In this document: piece by piece, positions 24,594-34,265 of the stretch
How positions within the stretch are numbered: position 1 is the stretch's first letter
How the letters are laid out: every line of letters begins with the position of its first letter
Source of the DNA: Geoalkalibacter sp.
GTDB taxonomy: Bacteria; Desulfobacterota; Desulfuromonadia; Desulfuromonadales; Geoalkalibacteraceae
Reading direction: 5' to 3'
NCBI RefSeq assembly: GCF_030605225.1
Contig: NZ_JAUWAV010000013.1
Span: forward strand, 1 to 64,000
DNA length: 64,000 bases
Program-made: the position numbers and the translations under genes
Notes under the pieces: model-generated
Told to the model about the DNA's origin: nothing
Database searches by the model: none
The model's input: the letters and a program-made list of their open reading frames with translations, nothing else

Positions 24594-25033
24594 AAAAACA
24601 TCTCCTCATTGTGCTGCTCTTACCCCTTCTGGGGGCCTGCGGGTGGCTCAACCCCTATCACGAGGATTTTGACTGCCGCGCGCGCGACGATTCCGGAAAA
24701 TGCGTCGATCCCATGACGGCCTATGCCGATGCGGTCTATCTGGAAACGCGCGACAACCTCATACCGCCATCCTCCTACATCGATTCCTTGGGCGGCGAGC
24801 CGCATGACCCCTCGGGCCGCAATCTCTACCAGGCCCGGCTCTACAAGCAGCTGGCCGAGCTGATCGCCGAGCCCCAAACCCCGGTTCTGGCGCCGCCGAA
24901 GATCCTGCGGGTGCTGATGCTGCCCTATCAGACCCGCGAAGGGGATCTGATGATGCCGCGCTATATCTTCGTCAAGGTCGATGAGGCCAAATGGGTTCTC
25001 GATGGTGGCTTGATGGAGCCCATGGATCGCTAG
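24590..25033 (+). CDS. traV: TraV lipoprotein
   Basis: A 147-residue lipoprotein. The start is GTG overlapping the traB stop as GTGA. The signal LLIVLLLPLLGAC ends in a lipobox; further Cys residues follow at the mature N terminus (FDCRARDDSGKC). The C-terminal PPKILRVLMLPYQTREGDLM block is typical of TraV. Family members (VirB7 analogues) anchor the outer-membrane ring of TraK and TraB. Confidence 0.9.
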   Translation: MKKHLLIVLLLPLLGACGWLNPYHEDFDCRARDDSGKCVDPMTAYADAVYLETRDNLIPPSSYIDSLGGEPHDPSGRNLYQARLYKQLAELIAEPQTPVLAPPKILRVLMLPYQTREGDLMMPRYIFVKVDEAKWVLDGGLMEPMDR

Positions 25034-25046
25034 GGAGGGCCAGACC

Positions 25047-27608
25047 ATGCTGTTTACCGATTTCAAATCCCTGCTGTTTGGCAAAAATGGGGGGTTGAAG
25101 CTCAAGGACCTCGACACGATGTCCAAGACCAATCCGTTCTCCGAATTTCTGCCCTTCAATTATTACGACCCCGAAACCCAGGTGTACCTGCTGCAGGATG
25201 ATGCGGTGGGGTTTCTCTGGGAGGCAACGCCGCTGGTGTTTGCGGGAGATCGGGCGCTCTGCGCCGCCGATGGCATCTATGGGGCGGGGCTGCCTGATTA
25301 TTCGGTTCTGGGTTTTCACCTGCATGCCGATTCCCATATCGATCCCTACCTTGAGGCCTTTGAAACCTGTCACCCGCGCCAACATCCCATGGTGCACGAA
25401 TGGGTCAAGAATTTTTCGCAGCATTGCAGCAAGGGGCGCTGGGGACTCGAGCAGGCGAGCTATATACCGTTTCGTAACTTTCGGCTGTTCATCAGCGCCA
25501 AGATCCCGCAGAGCAGCCCCCAGGTGCAGGGCAGCGGCTGGGAGGATCTGCGCCAGCACCTCGAGGAGACCCTCGCCGGTTGCGGTCTGCGGCCCAAACG
25601 CATGGCGCCTCCCGAGTTGCTCGATTGGATGCGCCGGCTCTTCAATGACGAGAATCCCCAAAGAAATAGCGCCTGGGACGAGAACATTCCCCTGCGTAAA
25701 CAGATCATTCGCGCGGAAACCGAAATTCGCGAACACGCCGACCATATCCATATCGGCAATAAGGTGTTTAAAGCCATCACGCCCAAGGTTTATCCGCGCT
25801 TTGTCGATCCCATCCAAACCAATGAACTCTTTGGCGGCTTCATGGGACTGGTCTCCGACCAGGACCAGATCCGCACCCCCTTTCTTTATTCGCTCAATCT
25901 GATCTGGGCGCCGCTCGCCAAGACCCTGCACGGCAAGTGCAACTTTGTTCTGCAGCAGCAAGCGGTCGGCTCGATCGCCCCGTCGTTGCAGAGAAAGCAG
26001 GCCGAGTATCTTTCGGCAACAGACAAGCTCGAAAAGGGCATCCCGTTTATCCGCGTCATGCCCATTTTCTGGATTTGGGGGAAAGATCGCAAGGAAGCGC
26101 TTGAATCCGCAAGCCGGGTGCGGCGGATCTGGGAATCGCACAACTTTCAGATGCAGGTCGATCGGGGGATTCTCAAGATATTGCTGATCGCCTCGCTGCC
26201 GTTTGGGCTCTACCCCAACAAGGGCAAGACCCTTGATAACCTGCAGCGCGACATCATTGTCGATACGCCGGCGGTGTCGCCGACCTTGCCTATTCAGGGC
26301 GATTTCCGCGGGGTCGGAGCGCCGAAAATCCTGCTCTTCGGCCGCAAAGGGCAGGTGGCGCCGCTGGACTTCTGGGCCAAGGGCGTCAATGCCCACAATG
26401 GGTTGCTGCTGGCCACCACGGGGAGCGGAAAGAGTTTCTTTTCCAACTTTCTGGTCGGTGGCGAGTATGCCGCCGGGGCGCGCATCCGCATCATGGATAT
26501 CGGATTTTCCTATAAAAAAAGCTGCGATATGTTCGGCGGGCGCATGATCGATCTGACCCCCGAGCGGCCCATGTCGCTCAATCCCTTTACCAACGTGAAA
26601 GATCCGGCCGAGGATCTCGAGGCGGTGGTGGGGTGCGCGGTGCTGATGGCTTTTGCCGCCAATCCCCAGGAGATGCCCGACACCATCGAAAACAATCTGC
26701 TGCGCGACGCGGTGCGCTATGCCTGGCAGCAACGCCAGAACCAGGCCGATTCGGGCCTGATTTACGAATACCTGGCGAACTTCGCCACGCACCACCGCCA
26801 GGTCCAAAAAACCGACTCGCGCAATCTGGCCTACTCCGAGGAGGAACTCTGCTTTACCCGGGTCTCCACCCCGGTGATGGTGGAAAAGGCCAATCATCTG
26901 GCCTACCAGATGAAGGAATTCACGCCCTGGGGGCAATATGGCCCGTATTTCTCGGGGCCATCGACGTTCAATATCCGCGATGACGAGTTCGTCGTCACCG
27001 AGCTGCAAAACATCCAGCCGATCAAGGAGCTGTACCGGGTGGTGGTCGGGCTGGTCATGAATGCCTACCTACAGGACACCTACCAGAAAAAAGATCTCAG
27101 CCAGCAGACCCTGTGCGTGTTCGACGAGGCCTGGCAATACCTCAAGGTCGGCGCCACCGACGGGGGCATCGGCAACCAGATCGCTCCGGTGCTGGAGCGC
27201 TTCGCGCGCACCTGCCGCAAGCAAAACACCGGCATTCTGGTTATCTCCCAGTCGATTCAGGACATGTACGATTTTGGCGCCTCGGGCAAGGCCATCTGGG
27301 GCAACACGCCCTTCAAGGTGTTTCTCGAGTCGCCGGATTTCGGGCGGGCCGCCAAGGAGGGTCTGCTCGAGTACGACGATTTCACCATGAGCATCCTGCG
27401 CTCGATCAAAGGGGCCAAGCCACGCTATTCCGAGCTGTTCATCGACACGCCCTTGGGCAGGGGAGCCGCGCGGCTGATGGTGGACCCCTTCACCTATTTC
27501 ATGTGCACCTCCGATGCCACGGAAAATGCGCAAATCTATCGCATGGTCGAGGCGGGACTCTCCTTTCACGAGGCGATCTATGAAATGGTGCGCAAATATC
27601 GCAGCTAG
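25047..27608 (+). CDS. traC: TraC, VirB4-type assembly ATPase
   Basis: An 853-residue cytoplasmic ATPase that powers pilus assembly. Walker A is TTGSGKSF at about residues 457-464; Walker B is CVFDEAWQYL near residue 690; the VirB4 C-terminal block KQNTGILVISQSIQDM follows. The N-terminal half has the usual TraC layout with NPFSEFLPFNYYDPETQVYL. Length matches F TraC (875). The end overlaps the next gene by 29 nt. Confidence 0.95.
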   Translation: MLFTDFKSLLFGKNGGLKLKDLDTMSKTNPFSEFLPFNYYDPETQVYLLQDDAVGFLWEATPLVFAGDRALCAADGIYGAGLPDYSVLGFHLHADSHIDPYLEAFETCHPRQHPMVHEWVKNFSQHCSKGRWGLEQASYIPFRNFRLFISAKIPQSSPQVQGSGWEDLRQHLEETLAGCGLRPKRMAPPELLDWMRRLFNDENPQRNSAWDENIPLRKQIIRAETEIREHADHIHIGNKVFKAITPKVYPRFVDPIQTNELFGGFMGLVSDQDQIRTPFLYSLNLIWAPLAKTLHGKCNFVLQQQAVGSIAPSLQRKQAEYLSATDKLEKGIPFIRVMPIFWIWGKDRKEALESASRVRRIWESHNFQMQVDRGILKILLIASLPFGLYPNKGKTLDNLQRDIIVDTPAVSPTLPIQGDFRGVGAPKILLFGRKGQVAPLDFWAKGVNAHNGLLLATTGSGKSFFSNFLVGGEYAAGARIRIMDIGFSYKKSCDMFGGRMIDLTPERPMSLNPFTNVKDPAEDLEAVVGCAVLMAFAANPQEMPDTIENNLLRDAVRYAWQQRQNQADSGLIYEYLANFATHHRQVQKTDSRNLAYSEEELCFTRVSTPVMVEKANHLAYQMKEFTPWGQYGPYFSGPSTFNIRDDEFVVTELQNIQPIKELYRVVVGLVMNAYLQDTYQKKDLSQQTLCVFDEAWQYLKVGATDGGIGNQIAPVLERFARTCRKQNTGILVISQSIQDMYDFGASGKAIWGNTPFKVFLESPDFGRAAKEGLLEYDDFTMSILRSIKGAKPRYSELFIDTPLGRGAARLMVDPFTYFMCTSDATENAQIYRMVEAGLSFHEAIYEMVRKYRS

Positions 27609-29688
27609 CCTGGTGCTGGCTTTTTGTGCCTTGGGCTTCGCCGCGGATTACCGGATTCCGCCGCCGGGCTCGAGCCCCGCGGCGCGCTACCCGTCCATGG
27701 ATCCGCCCAATGAGGGGCTGGCCCCCCTGCAAGCGCCGGAGTTTGCGCCCGCCGGCGAAGCGCCCAGCTATCCGAGTTTCAAGGACGGCGAAGCCGGGCA
27801 GGCCAAATCCTCGGCCGCTTCGGCCGGTGGTGCCGCCCGCGAGCGGTTGGGCACCCGCGCGGGTCTAAACGCCAACGCCGCCGCTCCCTTGACCAGCCAA
27901 GGAACGCCCCTGTCCACTCTCGATGGACAAGTCTCGGGGTCGGTGCAGCTCACCGGCGCCTCCAGCCAGGCCTTTTTGCGGATCTTCATTGCGCCCGGCG
28001 CCACGGGCGATATCCAGAAGCTGGTGGTCTCGCAGGATGTGGATATGGACGGCAGCGTGGATTTCAATTACACCCCGGGGTTTGCCGTCTCGGGGGTGTG
28101 CGCCAACGGCTTTGTCGGCTGCACTCCGGGAACCTGGGCGGATTGCACCTATTACGGCTGGATCGTCGAGGAGGGAAAACTCAACGTCGCACCGGTCGCC
28201 TCGGGGGTGCTGGGAGGCTGCTACTGCATCAACAACAGCTGCGGCGGTGCGAATCTGCTCTGGAACAACCTCTCCTTGGTGCTCAACGACCTGGGGGGTG
28301 GGGCGGCCGGCGCCCTGACCCGGGCCTCGCCCAGCTATCAGATCACCCAGGCCAAACTCGATCCCGGCAACATGAGTATTGAGTTTTACGGCGCGGACCT
28401 CGCGGCCGGCCGCCCCCTGGCCGATGGCCGCATCATCTCGGGCACGGTGAGCGAGACCCAGTATTACGGCCGACCCGGTCAGCCGGCGGCGATCAACCTC
28501 GATAGCAGCGCCCAGGCCGAGGCGCTGGCGCAAAAGGCCGACCCCAAAAGCCCCTATTCCATGGTGACTCAGCTGGTCGAGCGCTCCGGCACCGCGGTTT
28601 CGACCCAGAACTGCCAGCTCAATCGGCTGGTGTCGATTTCCTCGCCCACCATTTTGTGCGCCGATCCCTATCCGCCTGGAACCCTGGTCGGCGAACGCCA
28701 GGTGCACGAGTATTTCCGGGTGTATGGCTATCCCTGGTCGGGAAAGGATGACTGCCGCATCGGAAAGGACTGCGGCGGCCCGACGTCCTGTTACCTGCCC
28801 GAGCCCCATCGCTTCTGGATGTATCACTGGTTGCCCCAGGATGGCCCCGTCATGGAGGCCGCGGCGCCGCCCGAGAATACGACCCTGGTGCCCAATTTGG
28901 AATGGTGGGTTTATGCGGGATGCAGCAAGAAGGACGGAACGGATGTCGGGCATTACAGCGCTTATCAGTACTGGTTGCTGTGCACCAAGAAGCTTGATCT
29001 GATCTCGGAGGAGCTCACCAACGGCTGTGGCGCCATGGAGGCCGATCCGCAGTGCGTTTTGAACAGCGAAATCGTCGATGGCGTGACGGTGTTTCGCAAC
29101 GGCGGCTCCACCGGCCTGGTTCCGCAGCCCTCTTTGCGCAACTACACCGGGCAGTTGGGGACCTATCCGGTCACGCGCGAGTGGTGGCGCAAGGAGCGCA
29201 CCTACTCCTGCCAGAAGGAACAGGCGCCCCATGATCTCAGCGGCGCCTACGAGCGGGTCGCCGCGCTTAAGGATTCCACGGATCAGTTCGAGTTGGGCAC
29301 CACCACTCTCCATTATGCCGACCGGCGAAAGAACGCGGCCGGGGCCTGGATCGCCGATGGGGGCTCCATTACCCTCAATCCCCCCGATGCCGTCTCGAAC
29401 TGCCAGCCGATCTGCAAAACCCGCAAAGTCATCTCTAATACCGATGTGACGCTGAGTTCCACCAGCGACAAGCAGCGCTCGGGTCCGGTGGGAGGCACGC
29501 TTGATTCCAACCAGATCTGGGGGTTTTCCTACAAGCCTTGCGAGACCCAAGGCTGTCCCCTTGAGCCCGGTGAAGAGCTCATCAAGGATTGCCAGTGCTT
29601 GAGTGAATTTGCCGAAGCCACGGCCATACTGCAAACACTTAGCCAGGCGGGCAAGGATCTGATCTGTTCGGATGGCGTGCGCAAATAG
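27580..29688 (+). CDS. Large exported Cys-rich protein, TraN-like
   Basis: A 702-residue protein. I start it at the ATG at 27580, inside the end of traC, because a signal peptide (CANIAASLVLAFCALGFA) follows and GAGG lies six bases upstream. After a Pro-rich stretch comes a beta-rich region and Cys clusters such as VLGGCYCINNSCGG, CADPYPPG, KDDCRIGKDCGG and CQPICKTRK. Over 20 Cys residues suggest many disulfides. The GCYCINNSCG block and its place between traC and traN suggest a relative of the N-terminal part of some TraN proteins, so this may be one half of a split adhesin. The CDS is secure; the TraN relationship is moderate. Confidence 0.55.
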   Translation: MKWCANIAASLVLAFCALGFAADYRIPPPGSSPAARYPSMDPPNEGLAPLQAPEFAPAGEAPSYPSFKDGEAGQAKSSAASAGGAARERLGTRAGLNANAAAPLTSQGTPLSTLDGQVSGSVQLTGASSQAFLRIFIAPGATGDIQKLVVSQDVDMDGSVDFNYTPGFAVSGVCANGFVGCTPGTWADCTYYGWIVEEGKLNVAPVASGVLGGCYCINNSCGGANLLWNNLSLVLNDLGGGAAGALTRASPSYQITQAKLDPGNMSIEFYGADLAAGRPLADGRIISGTVSETQYYGRPGQPAAINLDSSAQAEALAQKADPKSPYSMVTQLVERSGTAVSTQNCQLNRLVSISSPTILCADPYPPGTLVGERQVHEYFRVYGYPWSGKDDCRIGKDCGGPTSCYLPEPHRFWMYHWLPQDGPVMEAAAPPENTTLVPNLEWWVYAGCSKKDGTDVGHYSAYQYWLLCTKKLDLISEELTNGCGAMEADPQCVLNSEIVDGVTVFRNGGSTGLVPQPSLRNYTGQLGTYPVTREWWRKERTYSCQKEQAPHDLSGAYERVAALKDSTDQFELGTTTLHYADRRKNAAGAWIADGGSITLNPPDAVSNCQPICKTRKVISNTDVTLSSTSDKQRSGPVGGTLDSNQIWGFSYKPCETQGCPLEPGEELIKDCQCLSEFAEATAILQTLSQAGKDLICSDGVRK

Positions 29689-29712
29689 GGAAGGGCAGGG
29701 GAAGGGCTGGCA

Positions 29713-32700
29713 ATGAGAAACCTGGGAATCTTGGCCGTGATTGTGGGGGTGTTGCTTCTGGCTTCAAGCGGTTTTTGTGCCTATGTCAACCCGCGCTGCC
29801 CGACGGACGATGCCCAGTTCGGCGCGCCGGCCCAAGGGATTGTCCTGGTGGTCGAGCACAATGGCCGCCCAATCCTCGCGCTGTTCGACGCGGGCACCTG
29901 GATTCTTGATACCAACACCGATGGGGTGTTCGACCCTCTCAGCGATCCGGTGTACCAGTTCGGCCAGGCGGGCGATCTGCCGGTCTTCGGGGACTTCGAC
30001 GGCAATGGACGCAAGGAGATCGGGGTGTATCGCGCCGGCCAATGGCTGCTCGACACCAACAACAGCGGCGCTTACGAGGACATGGTGGATGACCTGCGCT
30101 ACTTCGGGCAGGCCGGGGATCTGCCGGTGCCGGGGGATTTCAACGGCGATGGGCGCACGCAGCTGGCGGTGTTTCGCGACGGCACCTGGCGCATCGACAT
30201 GGACGGCGACGGGTTCTGGGATCCGCGGATCGATCTGGAGGTGACGGGCTTTGGCCAATCCGGCGACCGGCCGATCGCGGGCGATTGGAACGGGCTGGGG
30301 TTTGCCCGAATCGGGGTGTATCGCGCCGGCCAGTGGCTGCTCGATCTCAACGCCAATTACCACTGGGATGGCGCCCCGCAGGACCAGTCCTGGCAGGGTT
30401 TTGGCACCTCGGCGTCCTTCGCGCTGCCGGCGGATTGGAACGGGGATGGCCGCATTGACCCCGGCATTCGCGAGGGGGGTCGGTTTGTGCTCGATACCAC
30501 CGGAGATGGACTGTTGACGCAAGGCACCTGCGATCCAAACGAGCTGCCCCAGGGGGAATTCGATCCCAATCTGCTGCCCAGCCCGGATGATGGCTCGGGT
30601 CTGTGCGGAGCGGATCTCAACGGCGATGGCGTGGTCGCCTTGGAGGAAATGGATAACTGTGACCTGGGAATCTGCCCGATAGAGCGCGCCCAGTGCACCG
30701 GGGAAGGGGCGGGTGATCCGCTTTGTCCGCAGGCCGGAGTGCTCAATACCGAGCGCGACATGTGCCAGCTGCCCGCGGTGACCTCCTGCCCGCAGGGCTA
30801 CGTCCTTGATGGCGTGCTCGATCTCTGTTTGGCCCCTGTTCTTTGCCCGAACGGAGGGCTTTGGAATCCGCAAAAGGATCTTTGCGAAAAGCTCGTAGTT
30901 TTCGAGTGTCCCCCAGGCTACCTCCATACGTATGACGGAGGTCAGGATCTCTGCATCAAGGACGTGGATTGCGCGCCAGGCGTGCTAAATCCGCAGACCG
31001 ATCGCTGTGAGATGAGCTACACGCCCTCCTGTGAAGAGGCTGGGCCTGGCTATGTCTATTCCGACGCGCGAGATCGTTGCGAGATCCCAGCGCAGCAAAA
31101 GTGCCCGCCAGGAACTCTCTATAACGCCGCCCACAAAAAATGCATGGTGGCCGTTGTCATGCAATGTCAGACAAACCTCGGCTATTCTTTCGAGGAGGCA
31201 AGACAGCGCTGCGAATTGCGGCCTCCTTCATGCCCTGAGGGCTACACCTATAATACCGCAACAAATGCGTGCGAAAAATTTGTAGCCGCACCCGTGGAGC
31301 CCTCGGCGAATGCCACAATTGAATTCTCATGGTGGTGGTGCGATACCTGTAGCACGGAATTTTTATATACCAGGCTCCATGAAGCCGTGTTGGCCAGTGG
31401 TGGAACGGGAGGGTCCATCGTGGTTTCGCAGCCCTACCAGCAATGCTATGACTATGATTGGGGACAGGAATGCGAAACCAGGTTCAGAACTTACAAACTT
31501 TATCAATACAACGCGGGAGCGGGACATCCTATTCACATCTATCAAAATACAGCCTTCGTGGGAACGATTTCTCCCGGGGGAACTTTTGCGTTCCGATGTG
31601 AAGATAATGCCTCTGCCTGGTGCAGGTCAGGCCTCTATATTGATGGCGTTTTTCGGGCCCGAAAAGCCGGCGGAAAACCTTGGGTGTATTGGCGAACGAC
31701 CAAGGCGTGCGCAGAGCAGGTATGGGTCCCGGCCAGCAAGGATTTCCCGGGCCATTACCGTTGCGTGAACCTCAACAACAACGAAGTGACTTGTCCCGAC
31801 GGGTACAGCGAAATCATTGCCCCGGATGGATATAAGAGCTGTCTGAAGACGCAAACCGCGGCGGCGTCTTGTCCATCGGGCAGCCTCGACCCTACCCTCG
31901 ATCTTTGTCATCACACCCCCACACTGGCCTGCCCGGTTGCTGGAACCATTTATGACCAACTGATCGCGCATTGCGTTGCCGATCCTTGCCCGGGCGAATT
32001 GGACGCAAATCTTGATGTCTGCATCCAAACAAAAACCAAGAGTTGTGGGGGAATGATCTTTGATGCGGCTGCCGACCAATGCTATTTCGCCCCTGTCTGC
32101 GAACAAGGCCTCTACAGCGAGAAGGACAACCAGTGTCAAGCGGTGACCGGATATAACTGTGGCTTGATGAATTTCAATCCTGAACGGCGGCTGTGCGAGG
32201 ATTCCGGGCAGTGCGCCGAGGATGCGGCTTTCGCGGGACCCAAGGTCTTCTCGGTGTCGGAGACTCTCGATCAGTGCGTCAACCCGGCTCAGCATAAGTG
32301 CGATGGCGGCTATGCCTATCATGGTCCGCCGGTGCGGATGTGCGAGGCGATCGTGCAATGTCCGGGAGGAGGAACCTACAACCTGGCGACCAAAACCTGC
32401 GGCGGCGGGGAACCCCTCATCTGTCCGCTGGGCGATTATCCCTGCGGGGCCATCGCGCAAAGCAACGATGTGTTTCTGCGCTGCCCCGAAGGGTCGGGTT
32501 CCCAGTACAATTCGGCCAGCCGAAAATGTGAAAAGCCCGAGATCGTTTTGTCGGGCCGGGTGTTCCAGGCCGGGTTCTATGATCTCTTCATCAACCCCGC
32601 GCACCCCAACCGGCTCTACACCACTTTTTACCGCGGCGATCCCAACCGCGGAGACAACTCCTATCTCGAGTTCAACCTCGTCAACGGCCAGGTCCAAATC

Positions 32701-33594
32701 TCCAGCCGCATGTGGCAGGACCGGCGCTGGGAGGCGCAATCATCGGGCAACCGCATCAACTGGTATTACCAATCCATTTTCTGGATCAAGCGCAGCATCT
32801 TTCTGGGCGCGACGGATTTTTCCTTGGACGGCGGGGCCATCTCCATCTCCGGTCCCCGTATTGTGCGCGATTCCTACCTCGATGTGCGCCCCAACGGCAA
32901 TCGCCTCGATTTTTTCAACGTCGGTTTTGTCGGCAGCATCAGCTTTGATGTGGTTACGCGGGTGTTTGACCCTCTGACCACCCAGGAAAAATACTGCTCT
33001 CCCCATCCCTGCCAGACCGAGCTGGTCGATGAAAATTACGAGCCGGACATGGCCGCCTTCCGAAACGACGGGACCCTCGATCCAGAAACCGGCCAGTGCA
33101 TCGGTGAGATCTTTATCTTCAACGGCGCTCCCAAATACTGCCTGCGTCCCGGCGTCAAGACGAGCTTTTTCAACTGCTGCAGCTCCAATGAGGCGAACTG
33201 GCTCTTTTTCCAGAAAGTCTGCGACCAGAACTCCATCGAGACGGCCCACGCCCGCGACAACGAGGCCGCGGTCTATATCGGCGATTTCTGCAAGACCAAA
33301 TGGCCGGTGATCGGCTGCGTGCAGCGCGCCGCCATGTACTGCGTGTTCTCGGGCAAGCTCGCCAAGGAAACCCACCTGCAGGGTCGCCGGCAACTCAAGA
33401 ATTTCGCGCCCGACGGGGATTGGGGCAGTGCCGAGGCGCCCAACTGCCGAGGCTTTTCGCCGGTGGAATTTTCCGTGCTCGATTTTGGCGCCATGGATCT
33501 CTCAAGCGTTTATGGCGAGATGGTCCCGACCATCCCCATCAATACCTTGCAGCAGCGCGCCGGCGAAGCGGCCGAGCGCTTCCCGGTGCGCTAG
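29713..33594 (+). CDS. traN: Giant TraN: beta-propeller, Cys repeats and TraN C-terminal domain
   Basis: A 1293-residue exported protein, about twice the length of F TraN. After the signal peptide, residues about 45-270 hold five or so FG-GAP/VCBS-type repeats with Ca-binding DFDGNGR, DFNGDGR and DWNGDGR loops, likely a beta-propeller. Residues about 340-530 and 700-970 hold repeats of the type CP-x-GY-(8-12)-C. A roughly 150-residue insert without this pattern (about 535-690) splits them, and its DNA is richer in AT. The C terminus is typical TraN: YCVFSGKLAKE, GRRQL, WGSAEAPNCRGFSPVEFSVLDF. TraN stabilises mating pairs by binding recipient outer-membrane proteins; the extra domains probably change receptor range. 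Confidence 0.9.
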   Translation: MRNLGILAVIVGVLLLASSGFCAYVNPRCPTDDAQFGAPAQGIVLVVEHNGRPILALFDAGTWILDTNTDGVFDPLSDPVYQFGQAGDLPVFGDFDGNGRKEIGVYRAGQWLLDTNNSGAYEDMVDDLRYFGQAGDLPVPGDFNGDGRTQLAVFRDGTWRIDMDGDGFWDPRIDLEVTGFGQSGDRPIAGDWNGLGFARIGVYRAGQWLLDLNANYHWDGAPQDQSWQGFGTSASFALPADWNGDGRIDPGIREGGRFVLDTTGDGLLTQGTCDPNELPQGEFDPNLLPSPDDGSGLCGADLNGDGVVALEEMDNCDLGICPIERAQCTGEGAGDPLCPQAGVLNTERDMCQLPAVTSCPQGYVLDGVLDLCLAPVLCPNGGLWNPQKDLCEKLVVFECPPGYLHTYDGGQDLCIKDVDCAPGVLNPQTDRCEMSYTPSCEEAGPGYVYSDARDRCEIPAQQKCPPGTLYNAAHKKCMVAVVMQCQTNLGYSFEEARQRCELRPPSCPEGYTYNTATNACEKFVAAPVEPSANATIEFSWWWCDTCSTEFLYTRLHEAVLASGGTGGSIVVSQPYQQCYDYDWGQECETRFRTYKLYQYNAGAGHPIHIYQNTAFVGTISPGGTFAFRCEDNASAWCRSGLYIDGVFRARKAGGKPWVYWRTTKACAEQVWVPASKDFPGHYRCVNLNNNEVTCPDGYSEIIAPDGYKSCLKTQTAAASCPSGSLDPTLDLCHHTPTLACPVAGTIYDQLIAHCVADPCPGELDANLDVCIQTKTKSCGGMIFDAAADQCYFAPVCEQGLYSEKDNQCQAVTGYNCGLMNFNPERRLCEDSGQCAEDAAFAGPKVFSVSETLDQCVNPAQHKCDGGYAYHGPPVRMCEAIVQCPGGGTYNLATKTCGGGEPLICPLGDYPCGAIAQSNDVFLRCPEGSGSQYNSASRKCEKPEIVLSGRVFQAGFYDLFINPAHPNRLYTTFYRGDPNRGDNSYLEFNLVNGQVQISSRMWQDRRWEAQSSGNRINWYYQSIFWIKRSIFLGATDFSLDGGAISISGPRIVRDSYLDVRPNGNRLDFFNVGFVGSISFDVVTRVFDPLTTQEKYCSPHPCQTELVDENYEPDMAAFRNDGTLDPETGQCIGEIFIFNGAPKYCLRPGVKTSFFNCCSSNEANWLFFQKVCDQNSIETAHARDNEAAVYIGDFCKTKWPVIGCVQRAAMYCVFSGKLAKETHLQGRRQLKNFAPDGDWGSAEAPNCRGFSPVEFSVLDFGAMDLSSVYGEMVPTIPINTLQQRAGEAAERFPVR

Positions 33595-33608
33595 GGGAGG
33601 GGGGGGCA

Positions 33609-34265
33609 ATGCGCGCGATGCGAATCTTAGCCGCGGTGATGAGCCTGCTGATCGGCTCGAGCCCGGTGATCGAGGCGGCGGGGGTGACCAAGGATCTGGG
33701 CAGCTTCGGGCGGGTCTATGAAATCGCCGAGCCCGACATGCTCGAGGAAATTCGCGCGCGCGCCGCCCAGGTGGACTGGCAAAAGCACCTCGATCCGGCG
33801 CGGATGAAGGCGCAGGTCCAGGACTTTCAGCCCCCGGATCTTCAGCGCCTGCCCAAGGCGACGCGCACCCAGAGCTTTCTCGTCGATCCGACCTACGTGC
33901 TCGAGATGGACATCCCCGACCCGCGCGACCCCAGCGGCCGGAGCATCCTCTATCCCAAGGGCTTTGCTTTCAATCCGCTCGATTACCGGCCGATGCCCTC
34001 TATCCTGGTGATTTTGGACGGCAGCGACCCCGAGCAGATCGCCTGGTTTGAATCCACCCCCTACCGCGAGGATCTGCGCACCAAGCTGCTGCTCTGCGAC
34101 GGCAACTATTTCGCGCTCATGGAGCGGCTCAACCGCCCGGTGTATTACCTGATCGCGCCGCACGCCAAGCGGCTGCAGCTCAGGGCGGTCCCCTCGGTCG
34201 TCGTGCAGCGCGGCCAAACGCTCGAGGTCACCGAGTTTCTCGTGGGCAAGGAGAAAGCGCCATGA
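33609..34265 (+). CDS. traW: TraW, periplasmic pilus-assembly protein
   Basis: A 218-residue protein with a signal peptide, then the TraW hallmark DLGSFGRVYEIAEPDMLEEI at the mature N terminus. A central TYVLEMDIPDPRD and ILYPKGFAFNPLDY and a C-terminal VPSVVVQRGQTLEVTEF also fit the family. TraW acts with TrbC in the periplasm during pilus assembly. The stop overlaps the traU start (ATGA). Confidence 0.92.
   Translation: MRAMRILAAVMSLLIGSSPVIEAAGVTKDLGSFGRVYEIAEPDMLEEIRARAAQVDWQKHLDPARMKAQVQDFQPPDLQRLPKATRTQSFLVDPTYVLEMDIPDPRDPSGRSILYPKGFAFNPLDYRPMPSILVILDGSDPEQIAWFESTPYREDLRTKLLLCDGNYFALMERLNRPVYYLIAPHAKRLQLRAVPSVVVQRGQTLEVTEFLVGKEKAP

Noticed and set aside
24972-27008. Long minus-strand open frame (678 codons) opposite traC
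   Set aside because: Antisense to a clear VirB4-type ATPase; composition is typical of a shadow frame.
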